NCBI GenBank assembly: GCA_031552185.1
Contig: JAVBMU010000034.1
Coordinates: 1-30,526 of the forward strand
Reading direction: 5' to 3'
Source: JAVBMU01 sp031552185
GTDB lineage: Bacteria > Actinomycetota > Actinomycetes > Actinomycetales > Cellulomonadaceae
Length of the DNA: 30,526 nucleotides
The notes beneath the pieces were generated by a model. The model was not told where the DNA came from. It saw only the letters and a program-made list of their open reading frames with translations, and did no database searches. The first letter of the stretch is position 1. Each line of letters starts with the position of its first letter. This document shows, in pieces, positions 7,253-16,586 of the stretch. The translations under genes and the position numbers were made by a program.

Positions 7253-9231
7253 CAGCGCCGACGATCCAGTGGGCCTACCTCGTTCCGATCATCGTGGTGC
7301 TCGGGGCCGGGGTGGTAGGCGTGCTCGTGGAGGCGTTCGTCCCCGCCGCCCGGCGGCGGCAGGTGCACCTGCCGCTGGCGCTCGGCGCCACGGCGGCCGC
7401 GCTCGGCTGCATCGTGTGGCTGTGGAACAAGCCCGAGGTGCACGCGCTCACGGCGGTTGCCCGGGGGACGACGAGTGACGGGGGACCGACGTTTATCGAG
7501 GCGCCCTTCTGGCGTGGCGCCTCGCTGGTCTCGGGGGCGCTGGTCGCCGATCCGTTCGGGCTCGCCGTGCAGGCCGTCGTCGTGGTGCTCGCCTTCCTCG
7601 GCATCCTCGTGATCGCGGACCGGACCGCCGGCCAGGACGCCTTCGCGCCCACCGCGGCGGCGGTGCCCGGGTCGGCCTACGAGGAACTGGCCCGTCGGCA
7701 CGGCCTGGTCCAGACCGAGGTCTTCCCGCTGGTGCTCTTCGCCACCGGCGGCATGATGCTCTTCCCGGCGACGTCGAACCTGCTGGTGATGTTCATCGCC
7801 CTCGAGGTGCTCTCGCTGCCGTTGTATGTGCTGTCCGCGATGGCGCGGCGGCGGCGGCTGCTGTCCCAGGAGGCGGGCTTCAAGTATTTCGTGCTCGGCG
7901 CCTTCTCCTCGGCACTCTTCGCGTTCGGCATCGCGCTGGTGTACGGCTACGCCGGTTCGGTAGACCTGGCGCCGATCTTCCTCGCGATCATGGACAACGG
8001 CACTGGCGTGACCGGCCTGGACGCGTCCCTCACGCCGGTCCTGATCGCCGGACTGATCCTGATCCTGGTCGGGCTCCTCTTCAAGGTTGGCGCCGCGCCG
8101 TTCCACATGTGGACGCCCGACGTTTACCAGGGCTCCCCGACGCCGGTCACCGCCTTCATGGCAGCCTGCACCAAGGCGGCCGCCTTCGGCGCCCTGCTGC
8201 GGGTGCTGTACCTGGTGACCATCCCGATGACGGAGTCGGTGCGGGACACCGTCAACGTCGCCCTGTGGATCGTCGCCATTCTGACGATGATCGTCGGCAC
8301 GGTCGTCGCCGTCGCACAGACCGACATCAAGCGCATGCTGGCCTACTCGTCGATCGCGCACGCCGGCTTCATTCTGGTCGGCATCATCGGCTTCGCGCCC
8401 GGCGGGTTCATCGAGGGCCTGCTCCAGGCGGCGCAGACCGGCGGCGACGCGGCAAGCGTGCTCGACTCCGTCGCGGACGCCATGCATGCGCCCATGCAGG
8501 CGACGGTCTTCTACCTCGCGGCCTACGGGTTGGCGACGCTCGGCGCCTTCGCCGTCGTCACCTTGGTGCGCCAGACGGCGCCCAGGCGCGCCGCCGCGGC
8601 GGACCGGTCGGCAGCGCTGGTTGCGGCCGGCGTGGCGGGCAGCGGCTCGCTGCCCGTTGCCGGCGCCGTCGGCGCCCAGGTGGCCGACGCCGAGGCCGCC
8701 CACCCGGCGCTTGCCGACGACGGTTCGCCCGGTGCCGACGGCCCGGGTGCCGACGGCCCGGGTGCCGACGGCTCGGGTGCCGACGGCCCGGCCGACAACG
8801 CCGACGGCGACTCGGCCCCGGCGGTGTTCCTCGGCGAGGCGACCCACCTCACCGAGTGGACCGGGCTCGGCCGGCGCAGCCCGTGGCTCGCGGCCGCGTT
8901 CACGCTCTTCCTGCTGTCGATGGCCGGGATCCCGCTCACGGCCGGCTTCATCGCCAAGTTCGCCGCGTTCTCCGCAGCGATTGCCGGGGGCGTGTGGGTG
9001 CTCGCCGTGGTCGGTGTGGCCGCGTCGGCGATTGCGGTGTTCTTCTACGCGCGGATCATCGTGCTGATGTTCTTCACCGCTCCGGTGCCCGGCGCCCGCG
9101 TCGCCATCGCGCCGTCGCGGGGTCTCACCGTGGCAGCGATCGCGCTGTGCGCGCTCGGGGTGCTCGTGCTCGGCATCCTGCCGTCCTGGTTCCTGGGCTT
9201 CGCCGGGCACGCGGCGTTCCTCACCCCGTGA
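7249..9231 (+). CDS. nuoN: NADH-quinone oxidoreductase subunit N with a long Ala/Gly/Asp-rich insert
   Basis: The gene encodes a 660-residue antiporter-like subunit next to NuoM in the membrane arm. Family signatures are FIALEVLSLPLYVLSAMARR, SQEAGFKYFVLGAFSSALFA, FKVGAAPFHMWTPDVYQGSP and KRMLAYSSIAHAGFILVG. Between residues 445 and 527, after the helix ending VVTLVRQTAPRR and before FLGEATHLTEWTGLGRRSPW, there is a soluble insert of about 80 residues. It contains four GADGP/S units. E. coli NuoN is 485 residues. Actinobacterial versions are longer, but in those I recall the two flanking segments lie almost next to each other. The ATG overlaps the nuoM stop (ATGA) and the stop overlaps the next gene's GTG. 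Confidence 0.94.
   Translation: MTAPTIQWAYLVPIIVVLGAGVVGVLVEAFVPAARRRQVHLPLALGATAAALGCIVWLWNKPEVHALTAVARGTTSDGGPTFIEAPFWRGASLVSGALVADPFGLAVQAVVVVLAFLGILVIADRTAGQDAFAPTAAAVPGSAYEELARRHGLVQTEVFPLVLFATGGMMLFPATSNLLVMFIALEVLSLPLYVLSAMARRRRLLSQEAGFKYFVLGAFSSALFAFGIALVYGYAGSVDLAPIFLAIMDNGTGVTGLDASLTPVLIAGLILILVGLLFKVGAAPFHMWTPDVYQGSPTPVTAFMAACTKAAAFGALLRVLYLVTIPMTESVRDTVNVALWIVAILTMIVGTVVAVAQTDIKRMLAYSSIAHAGFILVGIIGFAPGGFIEGLLQAAQTGGDAASVLDSVADAMHAPMQATVFYLAAYGLATLGAFAVVTLVRQTAPRRAAAADRSAALVAAGVAGSGSLPVAGAVGAQVADAEAAHPALADDGSPGADGPGADGPGADGSGADGPADNADGDSAPAVFLGEATHLTEWTGLGRRSPWLAAAFTLFLLSMAGIPLTAGFIAKFAAFSAAIAGGVWVLAVVGVAASAIAVFFYARIIVLMFFTAPVPGARVAIAPSRGLTVAAIALCALGVLVLGILPSWFLGFAGHAAFLTP
8731..8790 (+). 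repeat. Four tandem 15-bp units inside nuoN
   Basis: Four head-to-tail copies of GGTGCCGACGGCCCG occupy this stretch in frame and encode Gly-Ala-Asp-Gly-Pro. The third copy has one change (CTCG for CCCG, giving Ser). The near identity at DNA level suggests recent slippage expansion within the NuoN insert. Confidence 0.95.
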
Positions 9232-10250
9232 CCGCCGTCCCACCCGCCCCGGCCTTCGCGGTTGCGCTGCCCGACGGCCCGCTTGCGGCCGCCGTCGGGC
9301 CGCGGCTCGGCCGGGTCGAGGACATGCTCGGCGACGCCGTGGCGCACGCCGAGGCGTTGGTGGACGAGGCGCTGCGCCACCTCCTGCGGGCCGGTGGCAA
9401 GCGGCTGCGGCCCATGCTCACGTTGCTGTGCGCCGAACTCGGCGACGGCGACCGCCCGGAGGTGCTCGACGCGGCGGTCGCCGTCGAACTGACCCACCTG
9501 GCGTCGCTCTACCACGACGACGTCATGGACTCCGCCACCGTGCGCCGGGGCGCGCCGTCCGCCCAGGAGGTGTGGGGCAATACCGTCGCGATCCTGGTCG
9601 GCGATGTGCTGTTCGCCCGGGCCGCCGCGACGGTTTCCCGGCTCGGGCCGCAGGCCGTGTTGATCCAGGCCGTGACCTTCGAGCGGTTGTGCATGGGTCA
9701 GTTGCACGAGACCACAGGTCCCGGCCCGGATCAGGACCCGATCGAGCACTACCTCGGCGTCCTCGCCGACAAGACGGCGTCGCTGCTCGCGACCTCCGCC
9801 CGCTACGGGGCGCTGTTCGCCGGCTGCCCGCCGGACGTGGTCGAGGCCGTCGCCGCCTACGGGGAGAAGCTCGGCGTCGCGTTCCAACTCGCGGACGACG
9901 TGCTGGACCTCGCCTCGACCGCGGACGAATCCGGCAAGATTCCCGGCACCGACCTTCGGGAGCAGGTCCCCACCATGCCGGTGCTGCTGCTGCGCGCGCG
10001 GGTCGCCGACGGCACCGCCGACGCGGCCGACCACGCCCTGCTCGACCTGCTCGAGGGTGACCTGTCCGCCGACGATGACCTCGCCCGGGCGGTCGCCGCA
10101 TTGCGCTCCCACGAGGTCCTCGCCCAGACCCGGGCCCGTGCCGTCGTTTGGGCGAACGCCGCCGTCGACGAACTGGCTCCCCTCCCGGACGGCCCCGTCC
10201 GCGAGGCCCTGTCCGCCTTCGCCCGGGCTCTCGCCGACCGCGCCCGCTGA
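9228..10250 (+). CDS. Polyprenyl diphosphate synthase (long-chain trans-isoprenyl synthase)
   Basis: The gene encodes a 340-residue isoprenyl diphosphate synthase that extends an allylic diphosphate with isopentenyl diphosphate. The first Asp-rich motif is D97-D98-V-M-D101 (in LYHDDVMDSATVRRG). The second is D223-D224-V-L-D227 (in AFQLADDVLDLAS). The GGKRLRPML substrate-binding motif is near residue 50. Small residues stand four and five positions before the first motif (Ser, Ala). In this family that allows long products, so a heptaprenyl-to-nonaprenyl chain for menaquinone is likely. The GTG at 9228 overlaps the nuoN stop as GTGA, linking it to complex I. It resembles mycobacterial GrcC1 and HepT-type proteins. 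The exact chain length cannot be read from sequence. Confidence 0.9.
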   Translation: MTAVPPAPAFAVALPDGPLAAAVGPRLGRVEDMLGDAVAHAEALVDEALRHLLRAGGKRLRPMLTLLCAELGDGDRPEVLDAAVAVELTHLASLYHDDVMDSATVRRGAPSAQEVWGNTVAILVGDVLFARAAATVSRLGPQAVLIQAVTFERLCMGQLHETTGPGPDQDPIEHYLGVLADKTASLLATSARYGALFAGCPPDVVEAVAAYGEKLGVAFQLADDVLDLASTADESGKIPGTDLREQVPTMPVLLLRARVADGTADAADHALLDLLEGDLSADDDLARAVAALRSHEVLAQTRARAVVWANAAVDELAPLPDGPVREALSAFARALADRAR

Positions 10251-10452
10251 GCCGCCCGCCGCGCCCGGCGAGCCATCCCCGCCCGCCGTGCCCGGCGGCC
10301 ACCCCCGCAGCGACCGCGCCGAGTCGGGCCGTCGCCGCGGCGCCGATCGGGACGGTTGCCGGGAGTCGGACTGCGACGTCCGGTTCGCCTGGGTTGCCCG
10401 GTATGGTAAGGGCAAGCGGGGGCGCGGGGGAACGAGGGGGAGGTAGGGGCGG
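10251..10452 (+). promoter_or_regulatory. Intergenic region before the surface-protein operon: weak hairpin and possible promoter
   Basis: This 202-base gap separates the nuo operon from the next operon. A GC-rich stem-loop lies at 10281-10299, with arms GCCCGCCG and CGGCGGC, one bulge and a TGCC loop. It has no T-tract and could be a weak terminator. A possible -10 element, TATGGT, is at 10402-10407, but I see no convincing -35 at 16-18 bases. A strong ribosome-binding site, GGAGGT at 10439-10444, sits 8 bases before the GTG. That a promoter is present is inferred mainly from the operon break. Confidence 0.3.
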
Positions 10453-13400
10453 GTGGCTACCGGATGGTTGCGGGGGCGCAAGGCCACGATCGGCTCGGTG
10501 GGGACGGTGGCCGTCTTCTCGACGGCGATGGTCGGCCTGGCGATCGCCTACCAGGGGCAACCGACGGCCGACGTGGACCTCAACGACTCCGGCGTCTGGG
10601 TGACGAAGGCCGACAGCGGCCTGATCGGTCGCTTCAATGCCGCGGCGCGGACGCTGGACGGCACCCTGCTCGCCGGCGGCTCGGACTTCGATGTGCATCA
10701 GGACGCGGACAAGGTGCTGGTCACCAACGTCGGTGACGCGACGGCGCAGCCGATCGACGTCGCGCGGCTCGACCTGGGCGCGGCGGTGGCCCTGCCGAGT
10801 CAGGCCGTGGTCGCCACGGGCGCGGCCACGGCGGCGATCCTGGACCGGGACAAGGGCCGGCTGTGGGTGATTCCCTTTACGGCGGCCCAGTCCTTCGACC
10901 CGGATGAGGTCGAGCCCGTCGCGTCGGGGTTGAAATCGGGCGCAGTCACGGTCGCCCGCGACGGCACGGTGTTCGCGGCCGCCCCGCGCCTCGGGCGGCT
11001 GTTCACCGTCGCGACGTCGGACCTGGGCGCGCCCGGCAAGGTCACGGATTCGAACCTCGGTGTCGCGGTCGACGCCGAGGTGGCGATCACCGCCGTCGGC
11101 TCGGCGCCGGTGGTGCTCGATCGCAGCGCGTCGACCCTGATCCTGCCCGGCGGCAAGCGGCTGCGGCATCCGGCGGGCCTCGATCTGGACGAGGCGGTGC
11201 TGCAGCAGCCGTCCCGGCGCGCAGGCAGCGTGGTGCTGGCGACGCCGGAGGCGCTGGTCAGCCAGCCGCTTGGCGGCGGCGCAGCGCGGCAGCAGCCGGC
11301 CACCGGCCGGCCGGCGGCGCCGGTCCAACTCGACGGCTGCACCTTCGGCGCCTGGTCGGGCTCCGGGCACGTGATCCGGGACTGCCCGGGCACCGACGAC
11401 GACGTCGAACGCCGGCTGGATGCGGACGCGTCGGCGCGCCTCGCCTACCGGGTCAACCGGCACTCCATCGTCCTGAACGACCTGGCCTCCGGCGCGATCT
11501 GGATGGCGGCGGACACCTTCCAGCTCGTGCACCAGTGGAAGAACAAGATTCCCCAGGACGTCTCCGGCAGCCGCACCGACGCGGAGGAGACGACGCCGCA
11601 GGAGGACCTCGGCTACGTCGCCGACCGGACCAAGCCGAACCGACCGCCCATCGGCAAGGCCGACACGTTCGGCGTGCGGCCCGGCCGCACCACGATCCTG
11701 CCGGTGCTGGCCAACGACCACGACCCGGACGGCGACGTCATCATCGCCAGGACCAACGAGACCACGCTCAGCAACGGGGTGATCCAGCCGATTCTCGGTG
11801 GCGAGGCGTTGCAGGCGGTCGTGCCCGCGAAGGCCACCGGCACGGCGACGTTCACGTACACCGTCAACGACGGCCGGGGCGGGTTCGACGCCGCGACGGT
11901 GACGCTCGCGGTGCACCCGATGAGCGAGAACAACAAGCCCGAACAGACGCGGGTGCCCACGATGACCGTCAAGCACGGCGGGCAGGCGGCGACGAAGGTC
12001 CTGCAGTACTTCCGGGACCCGGACGGGGACGACCTGTTCCTGGTCGGCGCGGCCTCGGCCGCGCCCGACGACGTCGTGCGGTTCCATGCGGACGGGACCG
12101 TCGAGTTCCGCGACGGCGGTTCCTCGACCGGCCGTCGGATCATCGACCTGACGGTCTCGGACGGCACCGCGGTGACCGAGGGTCGGCTCGCGGTGCTGGT
12201 CTCGGGGCAGGAGCGGCTCGCGCCGATCGCGGTCAACGATCACCGCACGGCGCTGGTCGACCAGCCGATCACCGTCAAGCCGCTCCTGAACGATCTGTCC
12301 CCGGACGGCGGCGACCTGCGGCTGGCCCGGGTCAGCCCGCGGGCGACGACGACGATCACCCCGAATTACGAGTTGGGCACGTTCGGCTTCGTGGCGACCC
12401 GGCCGGGCTCCTACGACGTCGAGTACACGGTCGCCGTCGGACCGAACGAGGGGCGGGGCCTGGTCCGGATCGACGTGGTGAAGCCGCCGGGCGGCGCGGA
12501 GGCGCCCATCGTCGTCGCCGACACCGCGCTGCTGCCCGCCGGCGGCAGCGTGCTGGTCGATGTCCTCGGGAACGACTCGGACCCGACAGGCGGGGTCCTC
12601 GTGGTGCAGACGGTCCAGGACGTGGACGGTTCGCGGCTCGGGGTCGCGCTGCTCGGCCACGCCACACTCCGGATCACCGAGGTGCAGCGGCTGACCGCGA
12701 CGACGGTCTTCACCTATACCGTGTCCAACGGACACGGCTCGGCCACCGGCGAGGTGCGCGTGGTGCCGGTCGGCTCCCCGGACCGGCTGCGACCGCCGAA
12801 GGCGGTCGCCGACGAGGCGACTGTGCACATCGGGGACATCGTTGACATCCCCGTCCGCAGCAACGACACCCATCCCGACGGGCTGGACATCTTCCTCGAC
12901 GACGACCTCGCCGAGGACGCCGATCCGGCGTTGGGGGAGGCGTTCGTCTCGGCCGGCAACGTCCGGTTCCGGGCCGGCGATCGGCCCGGCACCGCGTACG
13001 CGACCTATCGGATCCACGACAAGAACGGGCAGGAGGACTCCGCCCAGATCACGATCCACATCCGGGGCAACCCGACCAACGAGGCGCCCCGCCCCGTGGA
13101 CGTCTTCGCCCGGGTCCTGGCCGGCAATACCGTCCGGATCCCGATCCCGCTGCACGGCATCGATCCGGACGGCGATTCCGTCCGCCTGACCGGCATTGTG
13201 ACCGCCCCGAAGCAGGGCATCCCGACGATCGACGGCGACGCGATCAGCTACCGGGCGTCGGACGCGGGGCGGGGCCTGGACGTGTTCGGCTACGCGGTCG
13301 CGGACCAGCGCGGCCTGGTGGCGACCGGGACCGTCCGCGTCGGGATCGCGCCGGCCGCGGGCGGCAACCAGGCCCCGGTGGCGCAGGACGACGTGCTCAA

Positions 13401-16400
13401 GGCCCGCCCCGGGCGGCGGGTCGCCGTGGCCGTGATGACGAACGACGCGGATCCCGACGGGGACAAGATCGCCCTGGTGAAGTCGCTGCTCGACCCCGGC
13501 CGCTCCGGCCTGAGGCCCTGGCTCGAGGGCGACCGCGTGGTGGTCACCACGCCGCGGGCGACCGGCAGCTCGACCGTCTTCTACGGGATCGAGGACGTGC
13601 ACGGCGCAACCGGGCACGCCGCGCTGACCATCGACGTCGACCCGACGGCGCCGCTCGAGCGGCCGATCGCCCGGGACGACCTCATCCAGCCCGAGGAGGT
13701 GGTCGGCAAGACCGCGGTGACCGTCGACGTCCTGGCCAACGACGACGACCCGGACGGGATGGCCTCGGACCTGGCGGTCAGCTCCGATGCCCCCGGCGTG
13801 ACGGTATTGCGCGGCGGCGCGCTGTCCGTCCGGCTCCGGCCGACCGCCCAGGTGCTGACCTACCGGGTGACGGACATCGACGGACTCTCGGCCCAGGCCG
13901 TCGTCCGGGTACCCGGGCTGCGCGGGCTACGGCCCGCGCTGCGCCCGGACCTGCCCACCCTCCGGGTGGTGCAGGGCCGGCCGCTGACGATCGATCTGGG
14001 CCTGTACGTCGTCGTGCGGGAGGGCCGAACGCCGCGCCTGACCGACGAGGCAAAGGTCACCGCGGTGCAAGGGACGCGGGAGGTCGCCAGCCCGACGACG
14101 ATCGTCTACACCTCGCTCACCGACTATGTCGGCCGGGCCGGGGTCACCTTCGAGGTCACGGACGGTACGTCGCCGACCGACCCGAAGGGACACAAGGCCA
14201 CGCTGACCATTCCCATCCAGGTCCAACCCCGCGACAATCAGGCGCCCCGGCTGACGTCCGCGACCGTCCGGGTGGCCGCGGGGGAGACCGCGACGGTCGC
14301 TCTCGACCGGTTGGCCACGGATCCCGACGGTGACCCGTTGGCCTTCCACGCCCGGCCGGCCAAGGGCGTCACCAGCACGATCACCGGCGCCGTCCTCACC
14401 ATCCAGGCCGAAGCCGACGCGAAGGGCCGGATCGTCGCCATTCCGATCGGCGTCTCGGACCGCAAGCACGCGCCCGTCGAGGGCACCGTCACCGCGATCG
14501 TCGTCGCCTCGACCCGGCACCTGGCCCGGGCGGTCGATGACGTCGTGCCGAACGCCCACCAGGGCGACTCGGTGTCCGTCGACGTGACGGCGAACGACGT
14601 GAATCCGTTCCCGGGCACGCCGCTGCAGGTCGTCGGCACGCCGGCGATCGAGACCGGCCGCGGCGCCCAGCCGCTGGTCCGGGACAACCACGTCGTGGTC
14701 ACCCCGGCGAAGGACTTCCACGGCGTGCTGGTGGTGCGATATACCATCCAGGACAAGACCCGGGACCCGGACCGCCGGGTCGACGGTCGGCTCCGGGTCA
14801 CGGTGCTCGGCCGGCCGGACGCGCCCGCGATGCCCGTGGTAGAGCAGGTTCGGTCGCACACCGTCGTGTTGAGCTGGGACCCGCCGGCCGATAACGGAAC
14901 CCGGATCACGGGCTATCGGGTGACCGACTCGCGCGGCGGTGTGCGCGCTTGTGCCGCCACCACCTGCACCGTGTCGGGGCTGGCCAACAACGTCGAGTAC
15001 ACGTTCGTGGTGGCCGCGGGGAACGGCGTCGGCTGGTCGGACGTCTCCCGACCATCGGCGGTCGCCCGGCCCGACGAGCGGCCGGATCCGCCCGCGGCGC
15101 CGGAACTCGACTTCGGGGCCGGCTCGCTCACCGTCAGCTGGACGAACGCGTCGTACCGCGACCGGTCGCCGATCGAATGCGTGGATCTGGAAATCTCGCC
15201 CGCGCCGCCGGCCGGCGGGTATCGGACCTGCGTCCCCGGAACGAAGTTGGTCTGGACCGGCCTCGAGAACGGCACCGGATACCGCGTGCACCTGCGCGCC
15301 AAGAACGCCGCCCCCACGCTGTCCGACTTCGGCGACTGGTCCGCGGTCGAGACGCCGGCCGGCCCGCCGGACGTGCCCCGCCCGCCCCAGGTGGTCCGCA
15401 CGGCACTCGGCGAGTCGACCCAGATCCGGGTGGCCTGGGGGGCGCCCGCGGACCACGGCGGTCCGATCACCGGGTACACCATCCAGGCGGTGCGCGCCGG
15501 CGTCGTGGTCGATACCGCCACCGAGCCGGGCAGTTCGCGCGCGACCGTGATGGCGGTGCCGGCGGACACCGCCGACTACCGATTCCGGGTCCGGGCGCAC
15601 AACAAGGCCACGGCGAAGTTCGGCGAGACGGAGTTCAGCGGGCTGTCGGCCCCGCTGCGCGCCTTCGCCGCGCCGTCGGCGGTGACCGACCTGGTGGCGT
15701 CGGCCACCGGCGTCTCCGGCCAGGTCAAGGTGAGCTTCACCCCGGCGACGGCCGCGGGCGTCTCGAGCCGGGAATTGTCGTACCAGTACGACGCCGGAGC
15801 GGGTTGGCGGAAGCTGACCGGGCACTCGATCGACGGCCTGGCGAACGGCTCGGAGTACCGGATCTCGATCCGGGCGGTCGCCTCGGTGGCCGGCAGCGTC
15901 GAGGCCGGGCCGGCCGCGCGGTCCGCGCGGGTCTCGCCGTACGGCCCGCCGAACGCGCCGCGCGTGTCCGCCCAGAACGCCCCGGCCGGCCAGACCACAA
16001 CCACGGTGAGCTGGGCGGATCCCGGCAGCGCGGGCCGCCCGTACCACGTCGAGATCCGGCTCGACGCCGGCGGCTGGGAGTCTGTCCCGAACTCCGGCTC
16101 GCGCACGGTCGGGTCCGGCTACAACGAGGCGCACACCCTCTGCGCCCGGACGGTCACCGCGGCGGCGACCAGCGCGCCGGCCTGCGCCACCGGCCGCACC
16201 GGCGCGCGGCCGGCGCCGACGCTGCGGACCTCGAAGGGCGGCTCGGCGGTCGGTCAACCGGACTGCACCCATGCCTCGTGCGCCTACTTGCACCTGGAGA
16301 TCCGCAACGAGCCCGCCCACACGACCTTCCGGGTCCAGTGTCATGGGAACGATCGGACCCCGAGCCAGTTCTCGCCCGAGGGCGGCGGCTGGTCGTCGTC

Positions 16401-16536
16401 GTACCCGGGCGGCCTCCTGCGCACGGACGGCGAGGGCAGCTTCTCCGGCGATCTGTCCTGCTACTTCGGCAAGCCGGGCCGCACCGCTTGGGTCGTCACC
16501 GATCGCTGGGGCGCGACGACCAGGCAGGTGTGGTGA
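10453..16536 (+). CDS. Giant membrane-anchored surface protein with cadherin/Ig-like and FN3 repeats (Fn3 of a PFNA-type cluster)
   Basis: The gene encodes 2027 residues. Residues about 14-34 form one hydrophobic signal-anchor, so the rest should lie outside the membrane. Residues about 45-370 look like a propeller of short beta blades (GVWVTKADSGLIGRFN near the start). About eleven cadherin/Ig-like domains follow to residue 1450. They are marked by linkers such as ANDHDPDGD, TNDADPDGDK, ANDDDPDG and ATDPDGDP, which are candidate calcium-binding loops. Around residues 1456-1920 there are about five FN3 domains (SWDPPADNGTRITGYRV, AWGAPADHGGPITGYTI). The last 100 residues contain several Cys (CTHASC onward). 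No sortase motif or C-terminal membrane helix is seen. The GTG start has GGAGGT 8 bases upstream. The bifidobacterial PFNA cluster has a homologous fn3 gene beside kinase, AAA, DUF58 and transglutaminase genes. Its function, adhesion or envelope sensing, is inferred. Confidence 0.88.
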   Translation: MATGWLRGRKATIGSVGTVAVFSTAMVGLAIAYQGQPTADVDLNDSGVWVTKADSGLIGRFNAAARTLDGTLLAGGSDFDVHQDADKVLVTNVGDATAQPIDVARLDLGAAVALPSQAVVATGAATAAILDRDKGRLWVIPFTAAQSFDPDEVEPVASGLKSGAVTVARDGTVFAAAPRLGRLFTVATSDLGAPGKVTDSNLGVAVDAEVAITAVGSAPVVLDRSASTLILPGGKRLRHPAGLDLDEAVLQQPSRRAGSVVLATPEALVSQPLGGGAARQQPATGRPAAPVQLDGCTFGAWSGSGHVIRDCPGTDDDVERRLDADASARLAYRVNRHSIVLNDLASGAIWMAADTFQLVHQWKNKIPQDVSGSRTDAEETTPQEDLGYVADRTKPNRPPIGKADTFGVRPGRTTILPVLANDHDPDGDVIIARTNETTLSNGVIQPILGGEALQAVVPAKATGTATFTYTVNDGRGGFDAATVTLAVHPMSENNKPEQTRVPTMTVKHGGQAATKVLQYFRDPDGDDLFLVGAASAAPDDVVRFHADGTVEFRDGGSSTGRRIIDLTVSDGTAVTEGRLAVLVSGQERLAPIAVNDHRTALVDQPITVKPLLNDLSPDGGDLRLARVSPRATTTITPNYELGTFGFVATRPGSYDVEYTVAVGPNEGRGLVRIDVVKPPGGAEAPIVVADTALLPAGGSVLVDVLGNDSDPTGGVLVVQTVQDVDGSRLGVALLGHATLRITEVQRLTATTVFTYTVSNGHGSATGEVRVVPVGSPDRLRPPKAVADEATVHIGDIVDIPVRSNDTHPDGLDIFLDDDLAEDADPALGEAFVSAGNVRFRAGDRPGTAYATYRIHDKNGQEDSAQITIHIRGNPTNEAPRPVDVFARVLAGNTVRIPIPLHGIDPDGDSVRLTGIVTAPKQGIPTIDGDAISYRASDAGRGLDVFGYAVADQRGLVATGTVRVGIAPAAGGNQAPVAQDDVLKARPGRRVAVAVMTNDADPDGDKIALVKSLLDPGRSGLRPWLEGDRVVVTTPRATGSSTVFYGIEDVHGATGHAALTIDVDPTAPLERPIARDDLIQPEEVVGKTAVTVDVLANDDDPDGMASDLAVSSDAPGVTVLRGGALSVRLRPTAQVLTYRVTDIDGLSAQAVVRVPGLRGLRPALRPDLPTLRVVQGRPLTIDLGLYVVVREGRTPRLTDEAKVTAVQGTREVASPTTIVYTSLTDYVGRAGVTFEVTDGTSPTDPKGHKATLTIPIQVQPRDNQAPRLTSATVRVAAGETATVALDRLATDPDGDPLAFHARPAKGVTSTITGAVLTIQAEADAKGRIVAIPIGVSDRKHAPVEGTVTAIVVASTRHLARAVDDVVPNAHQGDSVSVDVTANDVNPFPGTPLQVVGTPAIETGRGAQPLVRDNHVVVTPAKDFHGVLVVRYTIQDKTRDPDRRVDGRLRVTVLGRPDAPAMPVVEQVRSHTVVLSWDPPADNGTRITGYRVTDSRGGVRACAATTCTVSGLANNVEYTFVVAAGNGVGWSDVSRPSAVARPDERPDPPAAPELDFGAGSLTVSWTNASYRDRSPIECVDLEISPAPPAGGYRTCVPGTKLVWTGLENGTGYRVHLRAKNAAPTLSDFGDWSAVETPAGPPDVPRPPQVVRTALGESTQIRVAWGAPADHGGPITGYTIQAVRAGVVVDTATEPGSSRATVMAVPADTADYRFRVRAHNKATAKFGETEFSGLSAPLRAFAAPSAVTDLVASATGVSGQVKVSFTPATAAGVSSRELSYQYDAGAGWRKLTGHSIDGLANGSEYRISIRAVASVAGSVEAGPAARSARVSPYGPPNAPRVSAQNAPAGQTTTTVSWADPGSAGRPYHVEIRLDAGGWESVPNSGSRTVGSGYNEAHTLCARTVTAAATSAPACATGRTGARPAPTLRTSKGGSAVGQPDCTHASCAYLHLEIRNEPAHTTFRVQCHGNDRTPSQFSPEGGGWSSSYPGGLLRTDGEGSFSGDLSCYFGKPGRTAWVVTDRWGATTRQVW

Positions 16537-16586
16537 CCGAGCCCGACCAGCCCATGACCGCAACGCATCAGGAACAGGAACCGCGA

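Noticed and set aside
8731..8790. CRISPR-like or regulatory repeat
   Set aside because: The four units are contiguous, 15 bp, in frame and without spacers, so they are coding slippage repeats.
10251..10452. tRNA, small RNA or attachment site between the two operons
   Set aside because: I saw no cloverleaf, no tRNA-like T-loop and no long direct repeat. Only a weak hairpin and a possible -10 element are present.
9523..13617. Very long - strand open frame (1364 codons) opposite the polyprenyl synthase and surface-protein genes
   Set aside because: It is rich in Arg/Gly/His/Pro without any recognisable motif, and it lies opposite genes with clear domains. Long antisense frames are expected in such GC-rich DNA.
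13927..16563. Long - strand open frame opposite the FN3 part of the surface-protein gene
   Set aside because: The composition is that of a shadow frame, and the + strand here encodes clear FN3 domains.
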